Assembly: GCA_030268105.1 (NCBI GenBank) | Contig: BSDZ01000027.1 | Coordinates: 375,001-439,000 of the forward strand | Length of the DNA stretch: 64,000 nucleotides | Source: Volvox africanus | Taxonomy: Eukaryota > Chlorophyta > Chlorophyceae > Chlamydomonadales > Volvocaceae | Direction: 5' to 3' | Shown here: positions 36,501-47,101 of the stretch, in pieces | How positions within the stretch are numbered: the stretch's first letter is position 1 | Layout: each line of letters begins with the position of its first letter | Position numbers and translations under genes: made by a program | Notes under the pieces: generated by a model | Databases searched by the model: none | Told to the model about the DNA's origin: nothing | What the model saw: the letters and a program-made list of their open reading frames with translations, nothing else

Positions 36501-38554
36501 CCTCCGTCTTCTCTGCCTTCATCTCCGCCGCACCTTCAGAGGCTGTGATGCCCTTGGATTCGAAGGCGACCGTCATTTCTGTGTCTCCACACGCATTGGT
36601 CTTTTCCACACCTGCTGTCGATGCAACTTCGACCGTGTCCGCCTTTCTCAAGGTATGGAGCGCCTCCGAAGTCGCAACGGCAGCTGACAGCTCTGGCTTT
36701 GAAGCGGTTATGGGAGCGGCGCTTTCTCCGGCCGGTGTTGGTTCGTCCACCGGATGAGTGGGTGCAGCAGCAGGGGCACTGTCGGCCGGCACCATGGCAG
36801 CGGCATCAGCGTCCGTGGCGACCTCCGAAACGCCAACAGCGGCCCCCGCCATGGTCGCCACGGCGGTCGCGGCTGCCACACTTGGTGACTGGTCTTGACT
36901 CTCCGACGTGGTTTTCGCCGCACCTGGAGCCACTGACTGCACCTCAGCATTGTGGGCGCTGGTGCTGGTGCTGGTCGAGACCTTAGCTCGATGTTCCGTC
37001 GATTTTCCGCCCCCTCGACTGACCGCAGCAGCAATGGCCATTACTGCGATGATACCTGTACCTGCGCCGATCGAGAGAAGTGCGTTGCCACTTGGTGAAC
37101 GGGCCGCCGCCGCCGAAGCAGCGGCCGCTGCGTCAAGGGCCTCCGAAAGCGCATCATTGACGTCCGACAGGGCAGCTTTAGCTGCCAGCCTCGTTAGCAT
37201 GGCCTTCTCTGCGGCCGCAGCGGCTGCCTTACCAGCAGTCTTGGCGTCTGCGGCCGCAGCGGCTGCCAGGTCCCGCGCGGTTTTGGCGGCCTCGACTGCC
37301 GCCAGGGCCTCCGTTAAATCTCCAGTCTCAGCGCGCCGCACAGCTTCGGCGGCGTTGGCAGCCTCCGTCCTGGCTGCCGCTGCTGCGACCTCAGCGGCCG
37401 CAAGTGACGTAGCAGCGGCGTCGCGCGCCGCTGCTGCTTCTCCAGCCGCCTGCGCAGCCGCCGCAGCCGCGACCTTCACCGCCTCCGCCGCAACCTCGGC
37501 ATTCACAAATCTCTGCTCTTCCGCCTCCTTAAACGCTGCGACGGCGGCGATCGCCTCTCTCGCCTTGGCCTCCGCTGCATTGCTAGCGTTTCGGGCTTCC
37601 GCCGCTGCCGCAGCGGCGGTGGCATTCGCGGCCGCTGCTGCCTGGCCAGCATCCACCGCCTCCGCTGCGGCAGTCGCAGCGGCGGCCTTCACCGCCGTCG
37701 CCTCGGCAATCACCGCGTCATGGCGGTGTGCAGCGATTATGGCAGCAGCCTCGCGTGCGGCACGTCGCGCCTCTTCGCTGTCAGGTGCTGCCTGCACCAG
37801 CTTGTCAACGGCCCGCAGTGCTGCCTCTATACGGGCACGGGCCTCGGCCGTTTCCGCTGTCTTCGAGGATGTGAGTGATGGAGCGGGCATTGCTGCGACA
37901 CTGCCGCTGGTGACATTAAGGCTAGCTGGGTGGGGGGGGCCGGCAGCCTGCAATTCCAGTATGAGCTGCGTAACGGCGGGGTCCACAGCTCGTGGTGGCG
38001 ACGTAATTGTGGCGATACTGGCGCCTGCGTGTGCGGCACTGGCGGCCGAGGACGCCACGGTGATGGCAGTGGCTAGGGCGGCCAATACGGCCTGAGGCGA
38101 GACCTGTGGCATGAAATGGCGGTGGCGGTGGCGTCAGGTTGCGGGCATCCTTAGCTGTGGAAGGCAAAAGGTGGTATTGGGAGGAGAGCCAGAGCAACGG
38201 CAGCATTGTAAAAACTACCAGGATAGGACGAGGAGGACATTAGGGGCAACAGAGGAGCAGTCGATTTGGTTTCTTAATTACGTAGAGAAGATGACATATG
38301 GCAAGGAGGATGAGTGTGTGACATGGATGTACGGGCAGGTTTCCTCAAAAGGCACAAAACCTTGCAAACGTTATAGAGCCGGTGGGGAAGTATGTGTTAA
38401 ACTTACGCTAGATTCGCCAGGACGGAGAGCGCATGCGGCGAAGAACACTCCGGAGAGAAACGCCCGAGAGATTTGGCCCGGTAACGATGATGACTGAGGT
38501 GAAATAGAGGTAGCTGAATCATCTTCAGGTTCTGGCGATTGGAGAGAGTCGTTC
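30428..38554 (-). CDS. Giant Ala/Glu/Pro-repeat membrane protein with a C-terminal PAP/fibrillin domain (left paralogue)
   Basis: Exons joining in phase on the minus strand: 38554-38407, 38103-33136 (4968 nt), 32589-32461, 32348-32292, 32231-31722, 31375-31223, 31073-30843 and 30634-30428, over 2,130 residues. Two weaker upstream exons (39300-39244, 39160-39066) fit in phase and may supply the start. The giant exon has an Ala-rich helical region (about 37850-37130), a transmembrane helix (IGAGTGIIAVMAIAAAV, about 37095-37030), a pentapeptide repeat of the A-x-E-A-P type (about 36490-34730), more Ala-rich sequence, and LLDRIRVINKLLEE at its end. The fibrillin domain spans the last four exons: LLDMVYGTARGV, GGRWKLVYTSNVATLMLLG, VLGATLDLTPLRKLLEP and SLWMLTTYLDDTLRISRDDE. 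Fibrillins bind lipids at plastoglobules, thylakoids or eyespot globules; location here is inferred. Fibrillin assignment is strong, the 5' end uncertain. Confidence 0.8.
30825..31508 (-). repeat. Near-identical duplicated tract, left copy
   Basis: 30825-31218 matches 47313-47706 over 394 bp without gaps and with about two differences. 31222-31508 matches 47756-48042 over 287 bp with about two differences. The tract covers fibrillin exons 31375-31223 and 31073-30843, the whole intron between them and part of the upstream intron. The intron is as conserved as the exons, so selection on protein does not explain it. Confidence 0.92.
32970..33100 (+). repeat. Dispersed repeat, copy 2 (131 bp), in an intron of the left fibrillin gene
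   Basis: Partner of 27072-27203. It lies in the intron between the giant exon and the next exon, antisense to the gene and about 35 bp from the donor site. A TATA-like CATATATAAG sits directly before it at 32961-32970. The micro-ORF here reads MSAPGRGRSGAKSY and ends in TAA as in copy 1. It may be a fragment of a mobile element or a retroposed gene start. Confidence 0.85.
34730..36490. repeat. In-frame 15-bp minisatellite within the giant exon
   Basis: About 1.75 kb of 15-bp units of the type GGCGCCTCCGTCGCT / GGCGCTTCACCTGCT on the plus strand, with higher-order 30- and 60-bp periods. On the minus strand it encodes A-T-E-A-P / A-G-E-A-P / A-V-E-A-P pentapeptides. Because the unit is a multiple of three and lacks stops, two other long frames (647 codons on plus, 294 on minus) are also open; these are by-products. 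Confidence 0.92.
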
Positions 38555-39398
38555 CTGCAAGCGCGAAAAGTTGTACTGGACCGTAACAGGTGCGAAAACA
38601 GTACAATTCACCCAGGTTCCTAAGGAAGAAAATCCCGTGCGCGATCTTACCCTGTCGCAGGGATCTTCAGTTGTAGCGTGCGGCCATCTCGATTAGGCTG
38701 CAGGATGTGTAAAGGACATGGGCATGTTGAACAGGTTTGCCGAGATAAACAACCAAAGATATTCAAAACAAGCAGCATCCACCTATACACTATAATACTG
38801 TCGCATAACTCTACAACACCTAGGTAACACCACCCCCGAAACGGTGGTGGCATCAACGATGTCCGAAGACCACTGCAACTTCGCGGCTCCGAAGTAGTGC
38901 TCAAACAGGCTTCCAGATGACAACACGTTTCTCTATATCTTTATAACTCCGAGAATGGAAAAACCGTGAAGACAGAAGCTCCTGCCTATCGACCACCAGA
39001 AGTGAAACGATTACATCCCGTTTAGCTTACCTTTCTGCTATATAACAGTGTTTCCCTCGGTGAACCTCGCACTATGCAAGGAAACGGTCCATTTCCGAGA
39101 ACTCGGGGCATTGAGCCCACGGCCCCGGCAAGCAACATTGCCAGGAGTTAGAACGTTAACCTCGGCATAGATGATCACTTATACTTAAACATTTACTAGC
39201 AAGTATTTCAGTAACAGCTTCGCAGGCACCTGTTTGCCGTTACCTGCCCCTCCTGGAGCCGGACTGTGTCCGATACCTTCACCCTCCTAATGGATTCCAT
39301 AATATAATCACGGCGTACTGTATGCGTTACGTTTTAATTTGCAATGAATAATTAAGCGTAACCCAAATCTAACTTGGGACCCAGAAGCCACTTGCTAA

Positions 39399-42300
39399 AT
39401 GGAGCCGTTCACGATATTACAGACTGATGGGAAGGGAATTGTGGAGGAAGTTGAGGGAAGTCTTGGCGGAAAATCAGGTGGGGCTCATCCTGTGCATCTC
39501 AATTGCTATTTCGCAGCGATGGCTGGCTTAGGATACGGCGGCACATATCATTTCATGCCAATTATAAATTTTTACATTCTTATATTATGTTATGAAGTTA
39601 ATTCGTGGTACCCATGTAAAAATGTGACGGCTTACTTTTTCAGGGTCCTATTTTCACTGCGCAGACGAGTCTATCAAGCAGCTTTCAGCTAGAGGTGCGA
39701 TTGTTGATGAACAACTGGATTCTTGCATTGGCGCACTGGAGCACTCGAGGACTACGGTAGGTTAAAATGTCGCTACTGCCGTTGGCTCAAATCAAGTCCA
39801 GTCCGTCATATATTACTTGCATCAGCGATTCATCGGGGACCGTATCCTCGCAGGTGTCCTGCTTTGGACGGAAATCCTCCGGAAAACAGGTTTCAGAAGT
39901 TGTCAGCGTTCTAGAACGCGAGCGGCAGAACTTGCGGCGCGTTATCAACGATATCGTTGACCTTGTGCGTACTCAGCGCTACGAGACGGATGAGCTAAGT
40001 AATCGGTTGGCAGAGGCGGAACAGGTAAATCTTTCTTTCTTCCTAAATGTGGATTACAGGAGTGGTTGATGGCAAACAAGGTTCGGCCTTGTTCGGCAAG
40101 ATTTGGTTATCGCTCGCCTTCAAACTGGTGTAGCTTTCAACGCGCGCAGGCTCTACTAACGGCTCGGACGCCGCAAATCGAAGAACTGGTTGAAAGTTTA
40201 CAGAAACAGGTTGAGGTGCGCTACTGATTATATTCCTAGGGATGAACGTGTACATACGTATCCGATGGCGACTTGCTTGCAGTGACCACGTCGTCCGCGC
40301 GCCCCTGGCTGGCCAGCAGCGCAGTATACATCGCACGCAGACCTACCCGCAGCCAGTGACACCCGGTTTGTAGATAACTTTTAAGTTGGGTTAATTTGCT
40401 CCACGCATTTTAATTCTCAACAGATAAATATACAAGGACTGGCAATATGCCTAAAGAACCGCCTTCGTGCCGCTGGCCCTCCGCTCATTTAGCAGACATG
40501 GATGATATATAGAGATCGAATTATTTCCGTTACTTCGTTGTGCCGCCGATGTGCCGCCGTGCGTGCTTGTTGGGGTGCAGGCGCTGCAAGTCGAGAACTC
40601 CGAGCTCCAGAAGACGACCACAAAGCTGACGCGAACTCGCGACCTCACATCGGCGCGCCTGAAGGTATGTGGCTGGCTGGGTGATGATCCCAAAGCTTGG
40701 TGATGAATAGCTAGCCAAGACGGAACCACAGCTGCACGCAGCCGCAGCAGCCGGCAGCAGCGCCAGCAGCGGCGCCAGCAGCGGTGCTAGCAGCTAGTAA
40801 CATATTACAGCAGCAGTGGTAACGGCAGCAGCGGCCAGTAGTGGCAGTGCGTGTTGCAGGTGTTCCTTGATATTGTTAAGGCAGCACGGGAGCGAGTCCT
40901 GCTGTCTGCCGATCGAGCTACATACATATATTCATTCGGTTCGGGGAGTTCTAAGCTGATACTGCATATCCGCCCCGGCCCATTTCAAAAGCAACGGTGT
41001 ATCTGACGTACTACTTGACGCATGCATCTTGACGTTTACCAACATGCTAATGTATTCTATACTTCTACCTAGCTAATGATATACACCAGTCCGTGATGCT
41101 CAGATATGTCCATGCATAAAAACAGATACGCCCATTCATGTCGCTCAGATCATTCGCTGTTCAGATCTCCTCGGTACATATCATATATGTGGTTGGTGTG
41201 CATTCACCACGATTTGGCTGCCACGTGTTATATCTACATACATACAGGAACTTACGTACGAGTATCAAGGCATTGCAGAGAAAGCGGAGCTAGAGCTACG
41301 GCGGCTGGAGGTGCGTGCTTGGTTGCATGGGGCACACACTGCTTCACTAAGTAAAAACGTGCCATGCTGTCGTACCGCCGTATGGCCATCTCTCTCTATT
41401 TGGGTCTCGACCCGTTGAATATGTAATAGGCAACATAACATCCTATCGATACACTTTACAGCAGTGCTTAAGTAGCCGGCAGCAGCTAGGTTCTGTGTTT
41501 GCATGTATACGACTTCGTTATCATCATCAGCAAGCAGGACGGAATTAGGGAGGCACCACCAGCTCAACTACCACCAGCTCTAGCTACGTAGGCTGCACAC
41601 TGTATACTCAATTCAGTGGCATCGTCACTCTTCCGCCGCCGCCGCCCCAAACACTGCAGTCAGAGATCGCAAAGGCGGAGGAGGCACGGGACATGGCCAT
41701 TGCGGAGGTGCGCGACCCGGGGGCAAGCAAATGGGTGGGAGTTTTCAGAATTATACATTTAGGGTGTCCGGACACAACCGGTAAGGCACGACACTGTGTC
41801 CCTGGAAGATCCATGCACGATCCTGACTGAGAGCGGGATGTGAATTATGCCACCAGTTGAGGGCGGATGTGGCCCCGATGTTCATGGACGGTGAGGACCC
41901 CGGTTATCATGACCTTCGAGCCGACAGCAGGCTGGGGGGAAGGATGGAGGCGATGCGTGCACAGAAACGAGTTTGGAGATAGAGCCGCCGAGGCAGAAGG
42001 GAGCCGCCGCCGCTCACATGATATCTGCTGCAAGAATGCGAAGCGAGCGAGCCATTGATGGGTCATGAAAGGACCTACCGATGCAGTTCGTTCTTCCGTC
42101 GTCCCCCCTGGTGGTGGCTGGCTGTCGGTCGGCGGACAAATCACTTCCCACATGCAGAATCTGGAGAAGGTGCGCGAGATCCGGAACTTCCAAAAGCGGT
42201 ATGACACGTTGAAGATCATTGCGGAGTCTCATCGAGAGGCGGCCATGGCGGCCAAGAAACAGGCAGAGGAGGTAGGTGGGCAGCACCTGGCTGGAAAGAG

Positions 42301-43094
42301 ATAGAGCGCAAGCACGGGTGCTGTTGTGTGGATCACGCAGGGTGATGTTGAAGTAAGGGAGGGTTGGTTGAGTGTAGTATCCTGGGGTATCTAAGGCTAA
42401 TATCCAAGATGATCAGGAACCCGGACATTTTCCGATCGGGCTTAAACAGTTTGGCGGATATTAACACAGATATACAACATTGAGGCAAGGCAGCAGGGGC
42501 CATGTTCTTTTAATTAAACCCGGGTTTTTTGGCCAAGCAATCAGCGTCAACATGGATTACTGGCTGGCTGCTGTTGGCTGATTGCTGGCTGCTGGCTGGG
42601 CCTGCATCTGGCCGCCCCCGCTTCGTGCGTGTCTATGTATTTGACAGACGACTGCAAACCATGCCAAGGCGCTGGAGGTGCAGGCGCGCCGTGTCACGGA
42701 AGCCCGTGCCGGACGGGAGGCTGCTGTTGCGGAGCTTGAGGCGCTGCAGCGTGAGCACGCCGCCCTTCACGATGCATTTATTCGTGCTGGCGGCGTCGAT
42801 TACCAGATAGCAATAATCCGCAAAGCGTCATTCTCGCGAAGCAGTGCAGGTGCCACTCATAAAGGCGGTAGTGGCAGCGGCACCCGGGGGACGGTGCGCA
42901 CCCTGCTTAAGGGGCGACAGGGCTGGTGCGTGCACGCGCGGGCATGTGGTGGTGCCGGCACCGCGGCAGGTGACATGACCAGGTTGACACCGCTAACGTA
43001 CGACAGCCAGGCAAGTCTGGAAGCACTCATCGAGGGGCAGGAGCTGTTTCTGTGCCCAACGTGTCTGGGGAATGGGAGTTTCCGAACCTTATGA
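39399..43094 (+). CDS. Small-exon coiled-coil protein of unknown function
   Basis: Nine exons join in phase: 39399-39477, 39644-39756, 39854-40024, 40150-40215, 40581-40664, 41248-41310, 41660-41707, 42158-42271 and 42669-43094, about 387 residues. From exon 3 on, all introns are phase 0 and exons are short. The protein is almost all charged helix: LERERQNLRRVINDIVDLVR, IEELVESLQKQVE, AEKAELELRRLE, AAVAELEALQREHAALHDAF. The C-terminal piece ends LFLCPTCLGNGSFRTL, where CPTCLGNG has the C-x2-C-x-G-x-G spacing of a DnaJ-type zinc half-site. The 3' end is uncertain. Short coding-like segments at about 44605-44692 (PYQDLVDLVSQF) and 45996-46098 (SSIIIDDLITHSDLLLRVHA) could be further exons if the last exon is cut earlier. 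I cannot name a family; a cytoskeletal or ciliary role is only a guess. Confidence 0.7.
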
Positions 43095-46000
43095 GAGCCA
43101 ACAGCTGTATGTGGCTGGTGATGGCTGGCATATACGTGCAGTGGCGCGGTTGCCAGCCCTGCATGGCCAGCTGCTCGGATATATTGTTTCCCCTCTTTGG
43201 CAGCAGCCACGCAATATATGTGAGTGGGTGGTTCGACAGGAATTTCTCCATCTATCTTCCGACCCTTGGAGATGGGTGCTATCTAGCTACACCAGCTTCA
43301 TTCTGCGTCTTCATTACAGCGTTCGTCAAGGAACGAAGGGCGTTTTTGTGCCAGCGAGGCAGAGGCCAGCAGGTAACTGTGGCATACGAGGGCTAGCTTG
43401 ATGACGGATGTGTTCGTCTTCATATATATGGCATCCTATCTTACCGTCAGCTACCAAACATTGTATGTATATGCTAACACATATATACATACATACACCT
43501 TGGAACTTCATGGCTGCGAAAACCTCCTCAGCCCATCCAAGGATGCAGTTTCCAAGCCAGTTTTAGTTTTGGGGGCTTTGGGGTGCTGATATTATAGAAA
43601 GACAGTTTCTTGCACCTTTTGTTTCTCTTCATTTTCTAAGATATAGATAGATGCCGTATTACTGCGGATGGCTCCATATATATTGATATTTATTTTGATA
43701 AGATTGATTTGGAAAATATAGACATTTGGACAGACATGTAAAAAGATATTGGATAACAGATACTACCAGCAGCGCCATCTGATGATCAGCGGCGTCGGCG
43801 GGTTGGCTTGTGCCTGCACACGATGGATGGATAGATGCGTGCATGGTGTCGAAACCGGACCAGAAAACGGTCAAACGCATCGGGGGTCAAGGACCCCTGA
43901 GCCTGCCCTCTTGGGGGGTGCGGCAATGCAAACGTCGCGTGTTGCCACAAATTTTTGCGACAAATTTCCCTCTACCATTAGGCTTTATTATTTGCCAATT
44001 GCCACTTGTCAAGGTTGAACTTGACCTCCCAGCAATTGCAGGGCTTGTATGTCTGGCGCCGCCTCGCGGGAGGTTCGTTTGCTGTCTTTATGGGCAGGGT
44101 CCTGCTGCTTTGGACAGCTAGCAGGGGCTGCTGCTATCGGGTTGCTGAATATTATGCGTGAGTGCGGTGTCTTATATATATGTTGTTCCCAGCAGCCCGA
44201 CTACCTACCTATCTATTGACAACGTTAGTTGCATTATTACCAAGCAAGCAAGGATTGGTGAAATTTGGGTTTTGAAACACATACACGTCCACATAGATGA
44301 TGAGGTCATAACATGGGAGCTAGCACCCCGGCATCACGCGTTATTGCTTGCATCCTGTGTCACAGTGGTGCTGGAATGTATACACGCACGCAGTTGGTGG
44401 CTGGAGTTGCATCTGAAGGAGTTGTTTGGGTACAGACATACCAATCTAGACAGATGCTGGTGGTGCAGATAGAGGACCCCACCGCCCTGGCTGCTGATGT
44501 TGCCCTTCTTCCCTCAAGCATAATCTTTTCCTGTTGAGCTTTCGCTGCATTCGTTGCATCACCAGCATCACTTTTTTACGCAAACACATTGGCTGGCCTC
44601 AGCTAGCTGGCAGTGGGCCGGCGTATACTGCACACGCTGCTGCATGGGACACACCATACCAGGACCTTGTGGACCTCGTCAGTCAATTTGTAAGCGTTAC
44701 ATGGTGGTGGTGGTGGTGGTACGTGGTGACATTACTCATCATCATCATCGGGCACCAGCGACCCACTGACCTAACCCAACCTCATCCGGGCGGTGGAGAG
44801 CCTTGCCTGATGCCTCATTCTCTCCCTGCCCTTACATCTAGAGGGGCGCCCATACTTATATATCATCCATTCACCCCAATCGATCGACTCCAGCCAACAT
44901 GTATTTGTTGGGTTCCATCTTTCTGTGTGCCTAATAAGCAGTTCACCTGCTGTTTGCCTGCGTGTCCATCTGTCTGCCTGTCTGTCTGCCTGTCCTTTTA
45001 CCTACATTATTGCTCAGGTAGAAACTTGTGCGGTCGTGCGCGTTTCACGCATAATAAGAGCCACACTTTTGCAATCGTCAGGATCAGGCATTGTAAGGAT
45101 GTGACGTGTATGCACGCTGGAGGCAGGAGATCGCCCGACGTCCATGTTTGTCGCATAATGACCCTTTCCGACTATATGAAATATACAATCTGCGCACTGT
45201 AGCAGATAGACAGCAGCGATGCACGCAAGGAAGCGTTAATTCCTACAAGCAAGCGCAGATGCCGAAATGCAGCATCGCATTCACATTCACAAACACACGC
45301 ACATACACAAGGAGGCGTACGAAAAATGCACACGAACACCCTCAGGACACCAACGGATGCAGCGTGTTAACGACGCCAACCTTATAAAGGATACAGGGGA
45401 ATAGCGCGCGTCTGTATCATTTTCCCTGCCACAGCGGTCCAGGCTGCATACGTAGCTAATCATCAGGCACGCCTGGTTCAACTAACGGGCGCCGGGACGC
45501 CACACAGCCACAAAGCAACCAGATGTTTTTCAAGCAGTTACTGCTCCATAGGTCCACTTATGCACAAATGAGACAGAGGTTGGAGTGAGGGGGCTAGCTG
45601 CTCGCTCCACTCCTCCATCCCCTGGATGACTGGGCGAGCTGCGCAACGTACGCATACACAGCGTTTGCAGCAGCAGCAGCATTGCACATACACACGACCG
45701 TTGCTTCTTCAATAACCCCCTTCCAACTGTGTTAATGGGTGCCTTTCATAATCACGGTCAGTTGGCTAAATGGCCAAGCAATGAATAATCCGGCTAATCA
45801 TTAAGAAAGCTTGCTTTTCAGCCCACGCTTGCTCGCACCTGGTCATTGGACCTGGATTGGACCCCCATATGTACGTATGTAAAAATGGCACGTACGACGA
45901 GATTGTATCATTTTATGCAGCAACGTACCGTGCGTACGGCATTCACGTTTCAGTTATTCAGGTAGGGCTTGGCAAACCGAGAGACGAGGACCACTCAGAG

Positions 46001-46963
46001 TAGTATCATCATAGACGACCTCATCACGCACTCAGACCTCCTGCTCCGTGTTCACGCACGGCACGAGCACGGCAAAGAGCTGCTTACCAAAGTGTATGTG
46101 TGTTCAATTCACACCTCTATTACTTCATCATGCACAGGAAGCATTTCCCAGATAGAGCGCAATTTCGCGGCCTTTCCCGGCGGCGGCCGTCCGCGCATTA
46201 TTTAAAATGGACCTCTTAAAGCCATGCATGCGAGCAGATTAACAAATAAAGACCACAACGAGGTGCGAAGTGCCTGATGATGAGAGTGGGAGAGCACGCA
46301 CCTCTTCATCACCGACCGGGAGACCCGCCGGTACATACATACAGGCACCCTCGTGCCATAAGCAAGGCCTACCCCCCGCAGGACCCAGTGGTGCGATCGC
46401 TTGCCGCTGTCGCCTTTCTGATATATGTCGGGGCGGCGGCGGCAGACCATGCACTGGACGCACTCTCTATCTCACCCCAGCTTGCACTCTCAACCGCCTG
46501 CATCCGTAACTACCGCCTCCTACCCCGCTCTGCCTTCTGTCTCTTCCAGCAGTATGTCACCCAAAAGGCGTCCACCTCGTGGCGTCAGTCTGCGGGTCCA
46601 GGCCGACGTCCTGCGAATCCACCGGCAACAAAGGGAGAGCCATAGAGGGGCCATGTCACCTCTCATTTGGAGGAAAGGGATGAAGAGCTCGCCCTGTGTG
46701 TTGTCGGTGGATGGACACATGCCCATAACCACATGTATATATAGCGCTGCGTCAAACTTCCCCCATAACGACTCAATACCACATACAACAGTCTCTGATA
46801 ACTAACCCCACCTCCTCACCACACCACACCACACTACACCACGCCACGCCACGCCACACCAGAGCACAGCAGGGCACAGCAAAACAGAGCTGAAGCAGTT
46901 GCACCAAGCTTGTAACTCTCCTAGCTAGTCCACTACACCAGCCCCGCCCTTATCCCTTCTCAG
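43095..46963. other. Spacer with possible extra exons of the coiled-coil gene
   Basis: Apart from the coding-like fragments at about 44605-44692 (ending at a GTAAGC donor) and 45996-46098, I see no gene. A (TGG)n run lies at 44702-44720. The right end (46931-46963) is the 3' flank of the right fibrillin gene and is shared with the left paralogue. The 222-codon ORF at 44534-45202 is low-complexity and mostly without coding character. Confidence 0.4.
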
Positions 46964-47101
46964 TCACTCGCCCTCCCTGGCCCTCAGCCCCTCACGTTCC
47001 CAAAGCCCCACCTTGAGCATTATGAACACGCGGCCCTCATCGTCCCGGCTGATGCGCAACGTGTCGTCAAGGTACGTCGTTAGCATCCACAAGCTAGTGG
47101 C
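46931..47101 (-). repeat. Second shared tract at the 3' end, right copy
   Basis: Partner of 30367-30538. One base fewer shortly before the stop shifts the frame, so the right protein reads past the left protein's stop and ends nine residues later. Confidence 0.85.

Noticed and set aside
34605..36548. 647-codon plus-strand ORF rich in Pro, Leu and Ser
   Set aside because: By-product of the 15-bp repeat in the giant minus-strand exon. The unit is a multiple of three without stops, so several frames are open.
36908..38095. 395-codon Ala/Ser-rich plus-strand ORF (a similar one at 33149-34336)
   Set aside because: Antisense of Ala-rich coding sequence. GCN codons read backwards give Ser, Gly, Ala and Arg and few stops.
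44534..45202. 222-codon plus-strand ORF
   Set aside because: Runs through a TGG microsatellite and low-complexity sequence. Only a short stretch ending at 44692 has coding character, treated as a possible exon.
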